This document shows positions 24,534 to 33,361 of a stretch of DNA of 64,000 bases, in pieces. The translations under genes and the position numbers were made by a program. The stretch is from NCBI GenBank assembly GCA_965117035.1, contig OZ220748.1, forward strand, positions 992,001 through 1,056,000, read 5' to 3'. Under the pieces are notes generated by a model. That model was not told where the DNA came from and ran no database searches. It saw nothing but the letters and a program-made list of their open reading frames with translations. How positions within the stretch are numbered: position 1 is the stretch's first letter; every line of letters begins with the position of its first letter. The stretch is from CAZENU01 sp965117035 (lineage in GTDB: Bacteria > Chloroflexota > Dehalococcoidia > Lucifugimonadales > CAZENU01).

Positions 24534-25436
24534 CTAGCCGGCCCTTGGATGTGCTTTCGCGTACTCTGTCCTGACGTGCTCGCTGGTCAGGTGCGTGTAG
24601 ACCTGCGTCGTCGTTATGCTGGCGTGCCCGAGCAGCTCCTGCACGTGCCTCAGCGGCGCTCCGCCCCGCAGCAGGTGCGTCGCGAAGCTGTGCCGGAGCG
24701 TATGGGGCGTGACGCGCTTTCGGATGCCCGACTGCTCGGCGAGTCGCTTCAGGACGAGCCAGAAGCCCTGCCTGCTCAGCCTCTTGCCGCGCCTGTTCAG
24801 GAACAGCGCCGCGCCCGACTGCGCCTTCGCCAGCGCCGGCCTGCCCCGGCCGATGTAGGCGCGAAGCACGTCCGCCGCGTGGTCGTGTATCGGAACGACC
24901 CGCTCCTTCGAGCCCTTGCCGAAGCACCGGATGGCGCCCTGCTCCAGGCTCACGTCCTCCAGGTCCAGCGAAACGAGCTCTCCGACGCGTATGCCGCTGG
25001 CGTAGAGCAGCTCGAGCATGGCCCGGTCGCGGTCGGCCTCGGGGCTGTCGCCGGTCGGCGCGCTGAGCAGCGCGTCGACCTCCTCGACGGTCAGGGTGTC
25101 CGGCAGCGACCGGCCGAGCCTGGGCGTGCTGACGTTGTCGGTCGGGTCGGTGTCGACGACGCCCTCTTCGACCAGGAACGCGAACAGCGACTTGGCCGAC
25201 GCCACCTTGCGCGCCCGGGTCGTGTCGGAGTACCCGCGGTCGTGCAGCTCGAGCAGGTACGAGGCTATGAGCCGGGCGTCGACGGCGCTCCAGCCCTTCG
25301 TCTCGGAGTCGGGCGCGCGGTCGGCCGCGAACTCCGCGAGCTGGCGCAGGTCGTTGCGGTAGGCGGAGACTGTGTTCGGGGACACGCCACGCTCCACCGT
25401 CATGTAGCCCAGGAAGCGGTCGATGCTCTCGCGCAT
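24534..25436 (-). CDS. Tyrosine recombinase XerC/XerD type
   Basis: Protein of 300 residues with an N-terminal SAM-like core-binding domain (ESIDRFLGYMTVERGVSPNT) and a complete catalytic domain: Arg in ASGIRVGEL, Lys in GKGSKERVVPI, HTLRHSFATHLL with the His-x-x-Arg pair, LGHASITTTQ and the nucleophilic Tyr in VYTHL. Size and motifs match the housekeeping Xer recombinases that resolve chromosome dimers at dif rather than phage integrases, and no phage genes are near. The ATG at 25436 was chosen by family length; a TAGAAT box lies 29 bases upstream. Confidence 0.9.
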   Translation of the reverse strand: MRESIDRFLGYMTVERGVSPNTVSAYRNDLRQLAEFAADRAPDSETKGWSAVDARLIASYLLELHDRGYSDTTRARKVASAKSLFAFLVEEGVVDTDPTDNVSTPRLGRSLPDTLTVEEVDALLSAPTGDSPEADRDRAMLELLYASGIRVGELVSLDLEDVSLEQGAIRCFGKGSKERVVPIHDHAADVLRAYIGRGRPALAKAQSGAALFLNRRGKRLSRQGFWLVLKRLAEQSGIRKRVTPHTLRHSFATHLLRGGAPLRHVQELLGHASITTTQVYTHLTSEHVRTEYAKAHPRAG

Positions 25437-25465
25437 GTCAGTCGTGGGGCTCCTGCACGTACGCC

Positions 25466-25471
25466 ATTCTA
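25466..25471 (-). promoter_or_regulatory. Putative -10 box (TAGAAT) for the Xer recombinase gene
   Basis: On the minus strand TAGAAT lies 29 bases before the ATG at 25436, in a leader that includes GCAGGAG. No clear -35 is seen. Confidence 0.35.
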
Positions 25472-25543
25472 GCACGGGGTCTGCCGGACCGGCCCTGCGT
25501 CCACGGGCCACGTCCGCGGGGAAGGAAGCGGCCGGCAACGGCG

Positions 25544-26329
25544 CTATATGATGTCCCTGGTGCGGCGCAGCCGGGGGAATATCTGGCCCCGCACGACGAT
25601 CCGGTAGATCAGGTAGGTGGCGACGATCATTATGCCGCTGACGACGGCGTCCATGATGTAGTGGTTGCCGGTCACGATGATCGACGCGAGCGTTGCCGTC
25701 GGGTAGACGACGCCGAGTATCTTGAGCACGCCGCCGCCGTGGCGGAACAGCAGCACTCCCAGCAGGGTCGACCAGGCGAAGTGGAGGCTCGGCATCGCGG
25801 CGAATATGTTGTAGTACGACAGGTCGTCGCGGACGTCGAACCAGGCGGGGCCGTAGTCCTTGATCGAGTCGACGAAGCCGTCCATCATCCTTGGCGGCGC
25901 GAGCGGGAACAGGCTGAACACGACGAGCGCTACCGCGAGGCTGAGCAGGATGATGCTCCGGTAGTAGAAGTACCGGTCGCGGTCGTAGATGTAGTAGCCG
26001 AGGGCTATCCCCAGGATCGCGGGCACGAAGGTGATGATGTAGAGCCAGTTGAACAGCTCCATCATCCACTGGCCGCCCTGTATCGCCCACTCCTGGATCT
26101 GCGGCTCCCAGAAGAAGCCGCGGGACGTCTCGAAGGCGATCAGCTTGCCGGCGTTCTCGATGGCCACCTCTTCGATGTCGGTCACGAGCACCTTTCGGAC
26201 GCTCATGAAGAGCAGGTAGCCGCCGAGGACGATGAAGAGTTCTCTGACGTGGGCGAGAGCGCCGCCCCGATCCGAGAGTTTCCTGAACAGATCGGCCAGC
26301 TTATTCGACTGTGTGATACGCGCCCGCAT
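25544..26329 (-). CDS. PAP2-superfamily membrane enzyme (inositolphosphotransferase/Aur1-like)
   Basis: Polytopic protein of about 261 residues and six helices. The PAP2 catalytic motifs are present in the Aur1/Ipt1-like form: LFPLAPPRMM in motif C1 position, AAMPSLHFAWSTLL with the catalytic His, and VTGNHYIMDAVVSG with the His-x-x-x-Asp pair. It may transfer or hydrolyse phospho-head groups of lipids at the outer membrane face; the true substrate is unknown. Start choice is uncertain: ATG at 26329 or a TTG at 26380, both compatible with the -10 box at 26397-26402. It is divergent from the lipoprotein gene. Confidence 0.82.
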   Translation of the reverse strand: MRARITQSNKLADLFRKLSDRGGALAHVRELFIVLGGYLLFMSVRKVLVTDIEEVAIENAGKLIAFETSRGFFWEPQIQEWAIQGGQWMMELFNWLYIITFVPAILGIALGYYIYDRDRYFYYRSIILLSLAVALVVFSLFPLAPPRMMDGFVDSIKDYGPAWFDVRDDLSYYNIFAAMPSLHFAWSTLLGVLLFRHGGGVLKILGVVYPTATLASIIVTGNHYIMDAVVSGIMIVATYLIYRIVVRGQIFPRLRRTRDII

Positions 26330-26396
26330 TGCGGTCGAACCGGCCGGCCTCCATACGAGGCCGGCGGCGAATCCCTCCAAACTGCCGTATCTGAAA

Positions 26397-26402
26397 ATTA
26401 TA
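26397..26402 (-). promoter_or_regulatory. Putative -10 box (TATAAT) for the PAP2 gene
   Basis: Exact TATAAT on the minus strand; transcription would begin near 26390, just upstream of the TTG candidate start at 26380 and 60 bases before the ATG. Confidence 0.45.
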
Positions 26403-26544
26403 GGATGGCCCGGTTTCGCCGGTCAACATCGGACAAGGTCTTCGATCCGTGGCCGCATCGCCGGCGCCCCAGGGAAATTGACACTTCCCATGGACGGCTC
26501 TACGCTGGGCGCCCCGCCATCGGCCGACATCGGAAGGAGCGCGA

Positions 26545-27282
26545 TTGACGCGGACCGCAGGCTGCGCATTCATCACCCTGGGCTCGCTGGCTATTGCCGC
26601 GTCGCTGGCGCTCGCCGGATGCGATTCGGACGAAGAGGGAGTCCGGGATAGCGACCGGCCCGCCACCCAGACCGTGGTGGAGACGACGAAGGTCGACGGG
26701 ATGCGGGTCCGGGACGGCGACTGCATCGACTCGACCATGCCCGGCGACATAGACGTCGATTCGGCCGCGATCGTGTCGTGCGCGGGGACGTGGCAGTACC
26801 GCGCGCTCAACTCGTTCGACGTCCCCGACGCGGACGCCTACCCAGGAGAGACCTTCTTCAGGCTGCGCGCCGAGGAGAGCTGCGACCGTCGTTACAGCCA
26901 CGTCCTGTTCCCCGACCACGCCTCCTGGTACCTCGGGCATCGGACGGTCCACTGCCTGCAGGACAACTTCGGCATGGCCGACGTCGACCCCGGCAAGCTG
27001 GACCGCCTGGTCGACTTCACCTCGCTCACGGCCGGGGAGTGCTTCAACGAGGCGCCCGAAGCGGGCGGTTCGATGGTCGAGCTGGTCGACTGCGCGCGCG
27101 ACTGGGAGCTCCGGGTGCTCAACTCGTTCGAGGTCGCCGAGCCCAGCCGCTACCCCGGCGAGTGGGTCTTCGAGGAGCTCGCGTTCGACAATTGCGACAG
27201 GAAGTACGGCCGCTTCCGGTATCCCAGCCGCGAGTCGTGGGAGTCGGGGGACAGGACGGTCACCTGCCTCGAGATGAACTGA
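26545..27282 (+). CDS. Lipoprotein with two septum-formation-like domains
   Basis: Secreted lipoprotein of 245 residues. The signal peptide ends with lipobox ALAGC at about residue 27. Two homologous modules of about 85 residues follow. Each starts with a cysteine in GDCIDS or GECFNE, has a second in VSCAGTWQYRALNSF or VDCARDWELRVLNSF, then YPGE, a third in EESCDRRY or FDNCDRKY, and a fourth in TVHCLQ or TVTCLE, so two disulfides per module are likely. The pattern recalls the Septum_form (PF13845) family of actinobacteria; the role is unknown. The TTG start at 26545 has GGAAGGAG upstream. It would be a substrate of the Lgt encoded next. Confidence 0.75.
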   Translation: MTRTAGCAFITLGSLAIAASLALAGCDSDEEGVRDSDRPATQTVVETTKVDGMRVRDGDCIDSTMPGDIDVDSAAIVSCAGTWQYRALNSFDVPDADAYPGETFFRLRAEESCDRRYSHVLFPDHASWYLGHRTVHCLQDNFGMADVDPGKLDRLVDFTSLTAGECFNEAPEAGGSMVELVDCARDWELRVLNSFEVAEPSRYPGEWVFEELAFDNCDRKYGRFRYPSRESWESGDRTVTCLEMN

Positions 27283-27355
27283 CGGCAGCAGCAGCCGGCG
27301 TGTTCGCGGCGCCGCCGGAGAAGCGCTCGGCCCGTCGTTACCGTGGAGACGGGGA

Positions 27356-27670
27356 CCCCGCTCCCACCCCTGGATTCCCGCCTTCGGAGACCTTTGCGTA
27401 ACCATCTTGGTTGCGGCAAGCAGTGGTGGACGTGCGTCGATTCGGCACCCTGGGAGCCCCGCCCCTGGATTCCCGCCTGCGCGGGAACGACGATTTTGCA
27501 GGGATCTCCCTGCGCGGGAATGACGGTTGTTCAAGGGGCTCCGCCTGCGGGAACGACGGTTGCGCGGGGGCGCCCTCTGGGCGGGGAACACGGTCGCGCA
27601 AGGTCCCGCACGCGCGGAAACGACGGTGGTGAAAGGGTCGCCCCTGCGTGGGAATGGCGGCTGTGGAAGG
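27356..27670. repeat. Cluster of GCGGGAAT-type palindromic repeats
   Basis: Covers most of the 458-base gap 27283-27740. At least six degenerate copies of a unit resembling GCGCGGGAATGACGGTTG follow one another; 27459-27545 nearly repeats 18427-18515. No gene is supported here. Confidence 0.75.
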
Positions 27671-27703
27671 CGTCGCCGGGTGGCGAATATGAGGACGGCC
27701 CGC

Positions 27704-27734
27704 TTGACACCTGTGCGGCCGGTTCCATTAGAAT
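27704..27734 (+). promoter_or_regulatory. Promoter TTGACA-N19-TAGAAT placed for a leaderless lgt mRNA
   Basis: TTGACA at 27704-27709 and TAGAAT at 27729-27734 end six bases before the ATG at 27741, so the mRNA should begin at or beside the start codon. The same layout stands before the M16 peptidase gene. Confidence 0.6.
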
Positions 27735-27740
27735 CGGCCC

Positions 27741-28604
27741 ATGGTCGAGATCACCCTTCACCCCAACGTCTTCAACACCGGCTTTCTTAACCTGGCGGTA
27801 AGCTGGCACGGCTTCTTCAGCTTCGTCGCGGTCGCGATGGCCGTGCTGCTTGTGGGCCGGCTGGCTCCGCTCCGCGGCGTCGACCCCGACGCCGTCTACA
27901 CGATCGCGATCTGGGCGATCATCGGCGGCTTCATCGGGGCCCGGGCCGCCTTCATCGTCGACAACTGGGACATCTACCAGCACAGGCCGGAGGAGTTCCT
28001 GTACGTGTGGCAGGGCGGCCTCGCGGTGTGGGGCGGCCTGGTCGGCGGGTTCATCGGCGGCGTGTCCGCCGCGCTGGTGACGAAGCAGCCCATCGGCGTC
28101 ATCGCCGACATCGCGGCGCCGGCACTGCTCTTCGCGCTGGTGATCGGCCGCATTGGCGACATCGTGAACGGCGAGCACTGCGCGAAGGCCACCGAGTTCC
28201 TCGTCCGGTTCGCGTGGACGAACGACGCGTCACCGGCGCGTTACATCCCGTGCCAGTCGGGCTGGGGCGTCGACAACCCGGTGCACGGCGTGATCGTCTA
28301 CGAGATGCTGTGGAACATCGCCGCGATGGCCGTCGTCTGGCGGCTCTGGGGCCGCATCAGGCCCGACGGGATGGTGTTCGCGGCCGCCGCCGGGCTCTAC
28401 GCCATAGGCCGGTTCTGGACGATGTTCTTCCGGGACCAGAACGAGTACGTGCTCGACCTCGTGCAGGCGCAGCTCATATCGCTGCTGGTGCTGGTCGTCG
28501 TGGTGCCGCTGCTGCTGGCCCGCGCAAGGCTCGCCGAAGCCGGTGCACCATCGGCGGGAAGCACATCCCGGACGTCCCGCGCGCAACGACGCCGCAGGCG
28601 CTAG
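27741..28604 (+). CDS. lgt: Prolipoprotein diacylglyceryl transferase
   Basis: Integral membrane enzyme that transfers a diacylglyceryl group from phosphatidylglycerol to the lipobox cysteine of exported prolipoproteins. Protein of 287 residues with seven predicted helices. The N-terminal AVSWHGFFSF, GGLAVWGGLVGG and the Lgt signature IGRIGDIVNGEHC are all present, and GRFWTMFFRDQ near the C terminus is typical. A basic Ser/Arg-rich tail (about 25 residues) is extra. The ATG at 27741 sits six bases after a -10 box and without a ribosome binding site, suggesting leaderless translation. It serves the several lipoproteins in this window. Confidence 0.94.
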   Translation: MVEITLHPNVFNTGFLNLAVSWHGFFSFVAVAMAVLLVGRLAPLRGVDPDAVYTIAIWAIIGGFIGARAAFIVDNWDIYQHRPEEFLYVWQGGLAVWGGLVGGFIGGVSAALVTKQPIGVIADIAAPALLFALVIGRIGDIVNGEHCAKATEFLVRFAWTNDASPARYIPCQSGWGVDNPVHGVIVYEMLWNIAAMAVVWRLWGRIRPDGMVFAAAAGLYAIGRFWTMFFRDQNEYVLDLVQAQLISLLVLVVVVPLLLARARLAEAGAPSAGSTSRTSRAQRRRRR

Positions 28605-28670
28605 CCGACCACGTCGGCCGTAGCCGTTCGGAGTCGAAGGGCCTCCCCTGCCGTTTCGTTCGCCCTGGGT

Positions 28671-28744
28671 GGCCCGCCGCTCCGGGCGGGCCGTATCGGG
28701 AGTGAGGTGAAGGAGACAGGCGTCCCGCGACTCTGAACGGTTGC
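28671..28744. repeat. Palindromic repeat: GGCCCGCC hairpin plus CTCTGAAC box
   Basis: A perfect 8-bp stem (28671-28678 with 28685-28692) is followed by a GTGAGGTGAAGGAGACAGGC segment and CGACTCTGAACGGTTGC at 28728-28744. The same order recurs at 38198-38345. It fills the gap between lgt and recJ, which converge, and may also act as a terminator. Confidence 0.7.
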
Positions 28745-28746
28745 CG

Positions 28747-30459
28747 TCAGCCCCGCACTACGGGGCGCCGGCCGGCCTCGGCGAAGTCGACCACCTCCAG
28801 CTCGAGCGAGGGCGTCGAGCCCCAGTCGTTCATCGTTGCCTTGTACACGAGGTCGACGTGGTCGCCCGCGGCCGCGGGCCGGTCTCCCTGCTTGAAGGCG
28901 ATCGCGCCCCACTCGCGGCCGTCGTGGGCCACCCGCATCTTCAGGTGGTGCGAGTCCGCGCCCACCCGCCTGGCCTGCACGATCCTGGCCCGCCTGGTCA
29001 GGAAGACCGGCTGCGGGTTGCCCGCGCCGAACGGCCGCATCCGCTGCAGGAAGCCCAGGTTGCGCTGGTTCAACAGCGTAGGCGGTATCTGGCAGTCGAC
29101 GTCGAGCGACGGCTCAGGCTTGTCGAATACCGCGTCTCCGGCGGCGGCCTCGAGGCCAGCCTTGAGCCGGGGCAGGCCGGCCGAGTCCATCGAGAACCCG
29201 GCGGCCTGGGCATGGCCGCCGAACCGGCGCAGCAGACCGCTGTTCTTCTCCAGCGCGGCGACGATATCGAAGCCGGGGACACTCCGCGCGCTCGCCCTGC
29301 AGGTCCCGTCTTCCACGGCGACGGCGACGGCCGGCCGGTCGTAGCGCTCCGCGAGGTTGTTGGCGACGAGGCCGAGTATGCCGGGCCGCCAGTCGTCGCT
29401 CTGTACGACGAGCACCGGCGGGGTCGCGTCCGAGAACGGCCCGACCTGCTCCAGCGCCTCGGCGACGGCCTCGCGGGACAGCGCCCTTCTCTCGTCGTTC
29501 ATGCGCTCCAGCTTGGCCGCCAGGGGCGCCGCCTCCTGCGGGCTGGCGGCCGTGAGCAGCCGCAGGCTCAACGTCGCGTCTCCCAGGCGTCCCGCGGCGT
29601 TCAGCCTGGGGATCAGCTTGAACGACAGCGACTCCTCGTCCAGGCCGCCGGGCGTCAGGCCCGACCGCGCGATGAGCGCCTTCAGGCCGGGGTGGTCGGT
29701 GCGGTTGATGAGATCCAGCCCGGTCTTGACGACGTACCGGTTCTCGCCGGTGAGCCGCCCGACGTCCGCGACGGTGCCCAACGCGGCCAGCTCGAACAGA
29801 CGGCCTGGCACCGGCAGGCCGAGCGCCCCGTACAGCGCCTGTGCCAGCTTCAACGCGACGCCGGCGCCGGTCAGCGAGCCGTCGTCCGGGTAGAAGGAGT
29901 CGTCGCGTCCGGGGTTCACGACCGCGGCGGCCGGGGGCAGTTGCCCGCCGATCGCGTGGTGGTCGGTGATCACGGTGTCTATCCCGTGCGTCGACGCCAG
30001 GGCCACCTCGTCGTCGGAGCCGACGCCGCAGTCGACGGTCACCATGACCGACGCGCCGGCGTCCCGCAGCCGCTCCACAGCCCCGCCGTTCAGTCCGTGT
30101 CCCTCGGAAACGCGGTCGGGGATGTACGGAATCGACCTCACGCCGAGCCCGTTGAAGGTCTCCACGAGCAGTGCCGTGCCGGCGAGCCCGTCGACGTCGA
30201 AGTCCCCGAACACGGCCACCGGCTCCCCGTCCCGCTTCGCGCTCATGAGTCGCTCGACCGCGGGCGCCATGTCCGGCAGTCGCATCGGGTCGTGGAACTG
30301 CGCGGCGTCCGGCGCCAGGTACCGCGCGAGGGCGCCGCGGTCGCGAATCCCCCGGCTGTGAACGAGATGGGCCAGGAACGGAGGCAGGCCCATCGACTGG
30401 GAATACCCCGCGGGCGGCGCTGGCAGCAGCCGCCACACCTTGTCGCGCTGCTCGGTCAC
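28747..30459 (-). CDS. recJ: Single-stranded-DNA-specific exonuclease RecJ
   Basis: 5'-3' exonuclease of recombination and mismatch repair, DHH family, about 570 residues. Motif I is FGDFDVDGLAGTALL (GDYDVDG in most relatives, here Phe for Tyr), motif III is ITDHHAIG, the DHHA1 domain has FGGHAQAAGFSM, and the C-terminal OB domain follows NPQPVFLTRRARIVQ. The N terminus KVWRLLP is standard. A GTG at 30459 was chosen; an in-frame TTG at 30471 is possible. It converges on lgt and is downstream of the epimerase pair by 89 bases. Confidence 0.93.
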   Translation of the reverse strand: MTEQRDKVWRLLPAPPAGYSQSMGLPPFLAHLVHSRGIRDRGALARYLAPDAAQFHDPMRLPDMAPAVERLMSAKRDGEPVAVFGDFDVDGLAGTALLVETFNGLGVRSIPYIPDRVSEGHGLNGGAVERLRDAGASVMVTVDCGVGSDDEVALASTHGIDTVITDHHAIGGQLPPAAAVVNPGRDDSFYPDDGSLTGAGVALKLAQALYGALGLPVPGRLFELAALGTVADVGRLTGENRYVVKTGLDLINRTDHPGLKALIARSGLTPGGLDEESLSFKLIPRLNAAGRLGDATLSLRLLTAASPQEAAPLAAKLERMNDERRALSREAVAEALEQVGPFSDATPPVLVVQSDDWRPGILGLVANNLAERYDRPAVAVAVEDGTCRASARSVPGFDIVAALEKNSGLLRRFGGHAQAAGFSMDSAGLPRLKAGLEAAAGDAVFDKPEPSLDVDCQIPPTLLNQRNLGFLQRMRPFGAGNPQPVFLTRRARIVQARRVGADSHHLKMRVAHDGREWGAIAFKQGDRPAAAGDHVDLVYKATMNDWGSTPSLELEVVDFAEAGRRPVVRG

Positions 30460-30547
30460 GCCGCCATCCAACGGAACGGACGGCGCGGATCGACGGGTGG
30501 CCCTGCCAGGGGCGACGGCGGCGGCGCAGCAACGACCTCGGGGCGGG

Positions 30548-31273
30548 TCAGCTCGACTTCGTCCAGAACTCGCGCAGGTCCCGGGTGGGCTGCCAGCCGA
30601 GGATGCGCTTCGCCTTCTCGTTGCTGAACTTGTGGTGCGGAAGGTCGGTGAAGACGAAGAACGACTCCCAGCGCGAGGGCAGCGTGTCCAGGTCCACCGC
30701 CAGCGCGGACGCGAAGGACCGTCCGGTGTCTTCCCACGTGAGCGAGTAGGGCGTCAGGTCCTGGCCGACCTGCGATTCCTCGGGGCGGAAGTTGTAGAAG
30801 AACAGCCCCATCACGTACACGTCGTGGTTGCGGGTGAAGACGCGGCAGATCTCGTGTCCGAGCGACTTGGTCAGCGCGTAGAGGTTCGTTCCCGGCTGCG
30901 CCGGGATGTCCGGCCCTATGTCGTGGTCGAACCGCTCGTAGGTCGCGCCGGCCAGCGTGAAGTGGGGGCCGGTGTTGATGACCCGGCGCACGCCGTGCGT
31001 CACCGCCGCGGTCATCACGTTGTAGCAGCCCCTCATGCTGACGTCGAAGGCGATCTTGCGGTGGTCCCGGAGCACCGACAGGTTGATGATCGCGTCCATC
31101 CCCTCGGCCGCGTCCACGACGGCGTCGAGGTCGGCGACGTCGATCTTCCGGTACTCGTGCGGGCTGCCCTCCAGGTCGTTGACATCGCTCAGGCGCAGCT
31201 CGTGCTCGCCCTCGAGCGCCTTGATGACGTGGGGGCCCATCGCGCCGTTCGCGCCGTAAATGGCGACCTTCAT
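30548..31273 (-). CDS. NAD-dependent epimerase/dehydratase (extended SDR)
   Basis: Rossmann-fold protein of 241 residues. The NAD-binding motif is YGANGAMGP at residues 5-13, Asp in DVADLDAV follows, INLSVL corresponds to the central strand, and the catalytic pair is Tyr-x-x-x-Lys in NLYALTKSLG. It is shorter than most sugar epimerases (about 300 residues) and resembles the uronate-dehydrogenase-like group that often occurs with sugar-acid genes. Its ATG at 31273 overlaps the stop of the next gene upstream in ATGA, so it is coupled to that second epimerase-like protein. Confidence 0.85.
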   Translation of the reverse strand: MKVAIYGANGAMGPHVIKALEGEHELRLSDVNDLEGSPHEYRKIDVADLDAVVDAAEGMDAIINLSVLRDHRKIAFDVSMRGCYNVMTAAVTHGVRRVINTGPHFTLAGATYERFDHDIGPDIPAQPGTNLYALTKSLGHEICRVFTRNHDVYVMGLFFYNFRPEESQVGQDLTPYSLTWEDTGRSFASALAVDLDTLPSRWESFFVFTDLPHHKFSNEKAKRILGWQPTRDLREFWTKSS

Positions 31274-31974
31274 GACTCCGCCTCCAGGACGGACTCGAAC
31301 CCCATCGCGGAGCGCGCCGCGCCGGTGGCGAATCGGGCGCCGGGAACGGCGGACTGCACGTGGTAGAGCTGCCAGTCGAACGGGTCGGGCAGCAGCGTCC
31401 AGCGGTGGTCGTCGCTGAGCGACGACGTCAGGGCGAGCTCGACCGCCCGTACCGCGTCCTCGACCAGCAGCGACGAGGACGACCCAGGCTCGCCGTCCCA
31501 GACGAGGTCGCCCAGCCTGAGGCAGACGACGGACAGCCGCTGCTCGCGGGCGAACTCCCTGCACACGTACTCGCCAAGGTGGTACGACAGGTCGTCCACG
31601 CTCGTCGTCGGCTCGGGCCTCCACCGCTCGGTGACGGTGTACTCCTCCGGGTAGCCCTTCATCACGTCGAGCGAGCTGAGGTAGACGACCCGCGGCACGC
31701 CGGCGTCGGACGCCGACCGCAGGAGGTTGTACGTGCGGTAGGCCGCGTCGTCGAGCCTGTCGGAGGCGCTGTACGCGGCGTTCGTCCCGCCCCAGTGGAC
31801 TATCACGTCGACGCCCCGTACGAGGTCGTCCGTCGCGGAGTCGTGTCCGAGGTCGCAGACGACCAGCCCCGGCGCGGCCGTGCGGCCGGTGCTGACGACG
31901 TCGTGGGACGCTGAGAGGTCCCGCGCCAGGCGCGCAGGCAGACCGTCGGCCGCCGATGTCACCAGCAGCTTCAC
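31270..31974 (-). CDS. Degenerate NAD-dependent epimerase-like protein
   Basis: Protein of 234 residues, SDR-like (IVHWGGTNAAYS, VPRVVYLSSLDVMKGYPEEY, CLRLGDLVWDGEPG). Two catalytic features are lost: the glycine-rich loop reads TSAADGLPARLA in place of GxxGxxG, and the Tyr-x-x-x-Lys pair appears as YHLGE, with Glu for Lys. It may therefore be a non-catalytic partner of the intact epimerase to which it is coupled by an ATGA overlap; this is inference. It follows fabF by 36 bases on the same strand. Confidence 0.75.
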   Translation of the reverse strand: MKLLVTSAADGLPARLARDLSASHDVVSTGRTAAPGLVVCDLGHDSATDDLVRGVDVIVHWGGTNAAYSASDRLDDAAYRTYNLLRSASDAGVPRVVYLSSLDVMKGYPEEYTVTERWRPEPTTSVDDLSYHLGEYVCREFAREQRLSVVCLRLGDLVWDGEPGSSSSLLVEDAVRAVELALTSSLSDDHRWTLLPDPFDWQLYHVQSAVPGARFATGAARSAMGFESVLEAES

Positions 31975-32010
31975 GAGAGCCCGACCGCCGCGCGGGTTGG
32001 AGTCATCGCG

Positions 32011-33288
32011 CTACTCCTGGAACTCGCGGAATACGAGGCTGGTGTTGTGGCCGCCGAAGCCGAAGGAGTTGCTCATCGCGGCCCTGACACGGCCCCGCTT
32101 GGGCATGTGGGGAGTGTAGTCGAGGTCGCAGTCCGGGTCCGGGAACTCGAGATTGATCGTCGGCGGTATGGCGCCCTTGTGGATCGCCATGACGGTGACG
32201 GCGCCCTCCAGCGATCCGCCCGCGCCGAGCAGGTGGCCGGTCATCGACTTCGTGGAGCTGATCGGAATGCGGTAGACCTCCTCGTCGAAGACGGCCTTCA
32301 TCGCCTGCGTCTCGGCCTTGTCGTTCAGCGGGGTAGAGGTGCCGTGGGCGTTGATGTAGTCGACCTCCTCCGGGCCGACGCCGCCGTCCTGGAGGGCCAG
32401 CGTCATCGCCCTGGCGCCGCCCTCGCCCGCGGGGGCTGGCTGCGTGATGTGGTGGGCGTCCGCGGTGGCGCCGTAGCCGACGATCTCGGCGATGGGCGCG
32501 CCGCCGCGCTCCATGACGCTGTCCAGCGACTCCAGCACGAGTATGCCCGCGCCCTCGCCGAGGACGAAGCCGTCGCGCTCGGCGTCGAACGGCCGGGACG
32601 CCTTCTGGGGCTCGTCGTTGCGCTTCGACAGCGCCTTGCAGGCGTTGAAGCCGGCCACGCCTATGGGCGAGATGGCGGCCTCCGCGCCGCCGGCGACCGC
32701 GGCGTCCGCGGTGCCCTGGCGCACCAGGTCGAAGGCGACTCCGAGAGCGTCAGCGCCGCTGGAGCAGGCGGAGACGGTCGCGAAGTTCGGACCCTTCGCC
32801 CCGAGCAGCATCGACACCTGCCCGGACGCCATGTCCGGCAGCATCATCGGCACCAGGAACGGGCTGACCCGGGAGGCGCCCCGCTGGCTCATCACGCCGA
32901 TCTGCTGCTCCAGCGTGATGATGCCGCCGATGCCGCTGGCGACGATCACCGAGACGCGCTCCTGGTTGCCGGCGTCGACCTCCAGGCCGGACTGCTCGAC
33001 CGCCTCCAACGCGGCCGCGGCGGCGAACTGGACGAAGCGGTCCATGCGGCGCGCCTGCTTGCGGTCGACGTACGTCGTGGGATCGAAGTCCGTGACCTCG
33101 CCCGCGATCGTCGTCTCGAGGCCGTCGGGGTCGAAGGCCGAGATCGTGTCGATGCCGGACTTGCCGGCGAGCAGGTTCTTCCACGTCTCGTCGCGGGTCA
33201 GGCCCACTGGGCTGACCATCCCCACGCCGGTGACGACTACCCGCCCCGGAAACTGCCGCTGTCCGCTGTTATGGTCGTTGTTGGTCAT
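32011..33288 (-). CDS. fabF: 3-oxoacyl-[acyl-carrier-protein] synthase II
   Basis: Condensing enzyme of fatty acid elongation, adding malonyl-ACP to acyl-ACP; 425 residues. The Cys-His-His triad is present: VSACSSGADALGVAF, NAHGTSTPLNDKAE and KSMTGHLLGAGGSLE, and the N terminus VVTGVGMVSPVG and C terminus SNSFGFGGHNTSLVF are standard. No other fab genes are next to it, though plsY and an acyl-CoA reductase/acyltransferase operon lie within 10 kb. The ATG at 33288 is 35 bases downstream of a TATAAT box. Confidence 0.95.
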   Translation of the reverse strand: MTNNDHNSGQRQFPGRVVVTGVGMVSPVGLTRDETWKNLLAGKSGIDTISAFDPDGLETTIAGEVTDFDPTTYVDRKQARRMDRFVQFAAAAALEAVEQSGLEVDAGNQERVSVIVASGIGGIITLEQQIGVMSQRGASRVSPFLVPMMLPDMASGQVSMLLGAKGPNFATVSACSSGADALGVAFDLVRQGTADAAVAGGAEAAISPIGVAGFNACKALSKRNDEPQKASRPFDAERDGFVLGEGAGILVLESLDSVMERGGAPIAEIVGYGATADAHHITQPAPAGEGGARAMTLALQDGGVGPEEVDYINAHGTSTPLNDKAETQAMKAVFDEEVYRIPISSTKSMTGHLLGAGGSLEGAVTVMAIHKGAIPPTINLEFPDPDCDLDYTPHMPKRGRVRAAMSNSFGFGGHNTSLVFREFQE

Positions 33289-33323
33289 GCTGAGAGTCCA
33301 GGATGCCGCGAGACCGGACGCAC

Positions 33324-33329
33324 ATTATA
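33324..33329 (-). promoter_or_regulatory. Putative -10 box (TATAAT) for fabF
   Basis: Exact TATAAT on the minus strand, within CTTATAATGTGCG, 35 bases before the fabF ATG. It shares the downstream bases GTGC with the pepA -10 region. Confidence 0.5.
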
Positions 33330-33361
33330 AGCCATGTCGGGACGTCAACGCAGCGGGCGTG

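Noticed and set aside
24534..25436. Tyrosine recombinase considered as a mark of a prophage or integrative element
   Set aside because: It looks like a housekeeping Xer protein, and no phage, att or conjugation genes are nearby.
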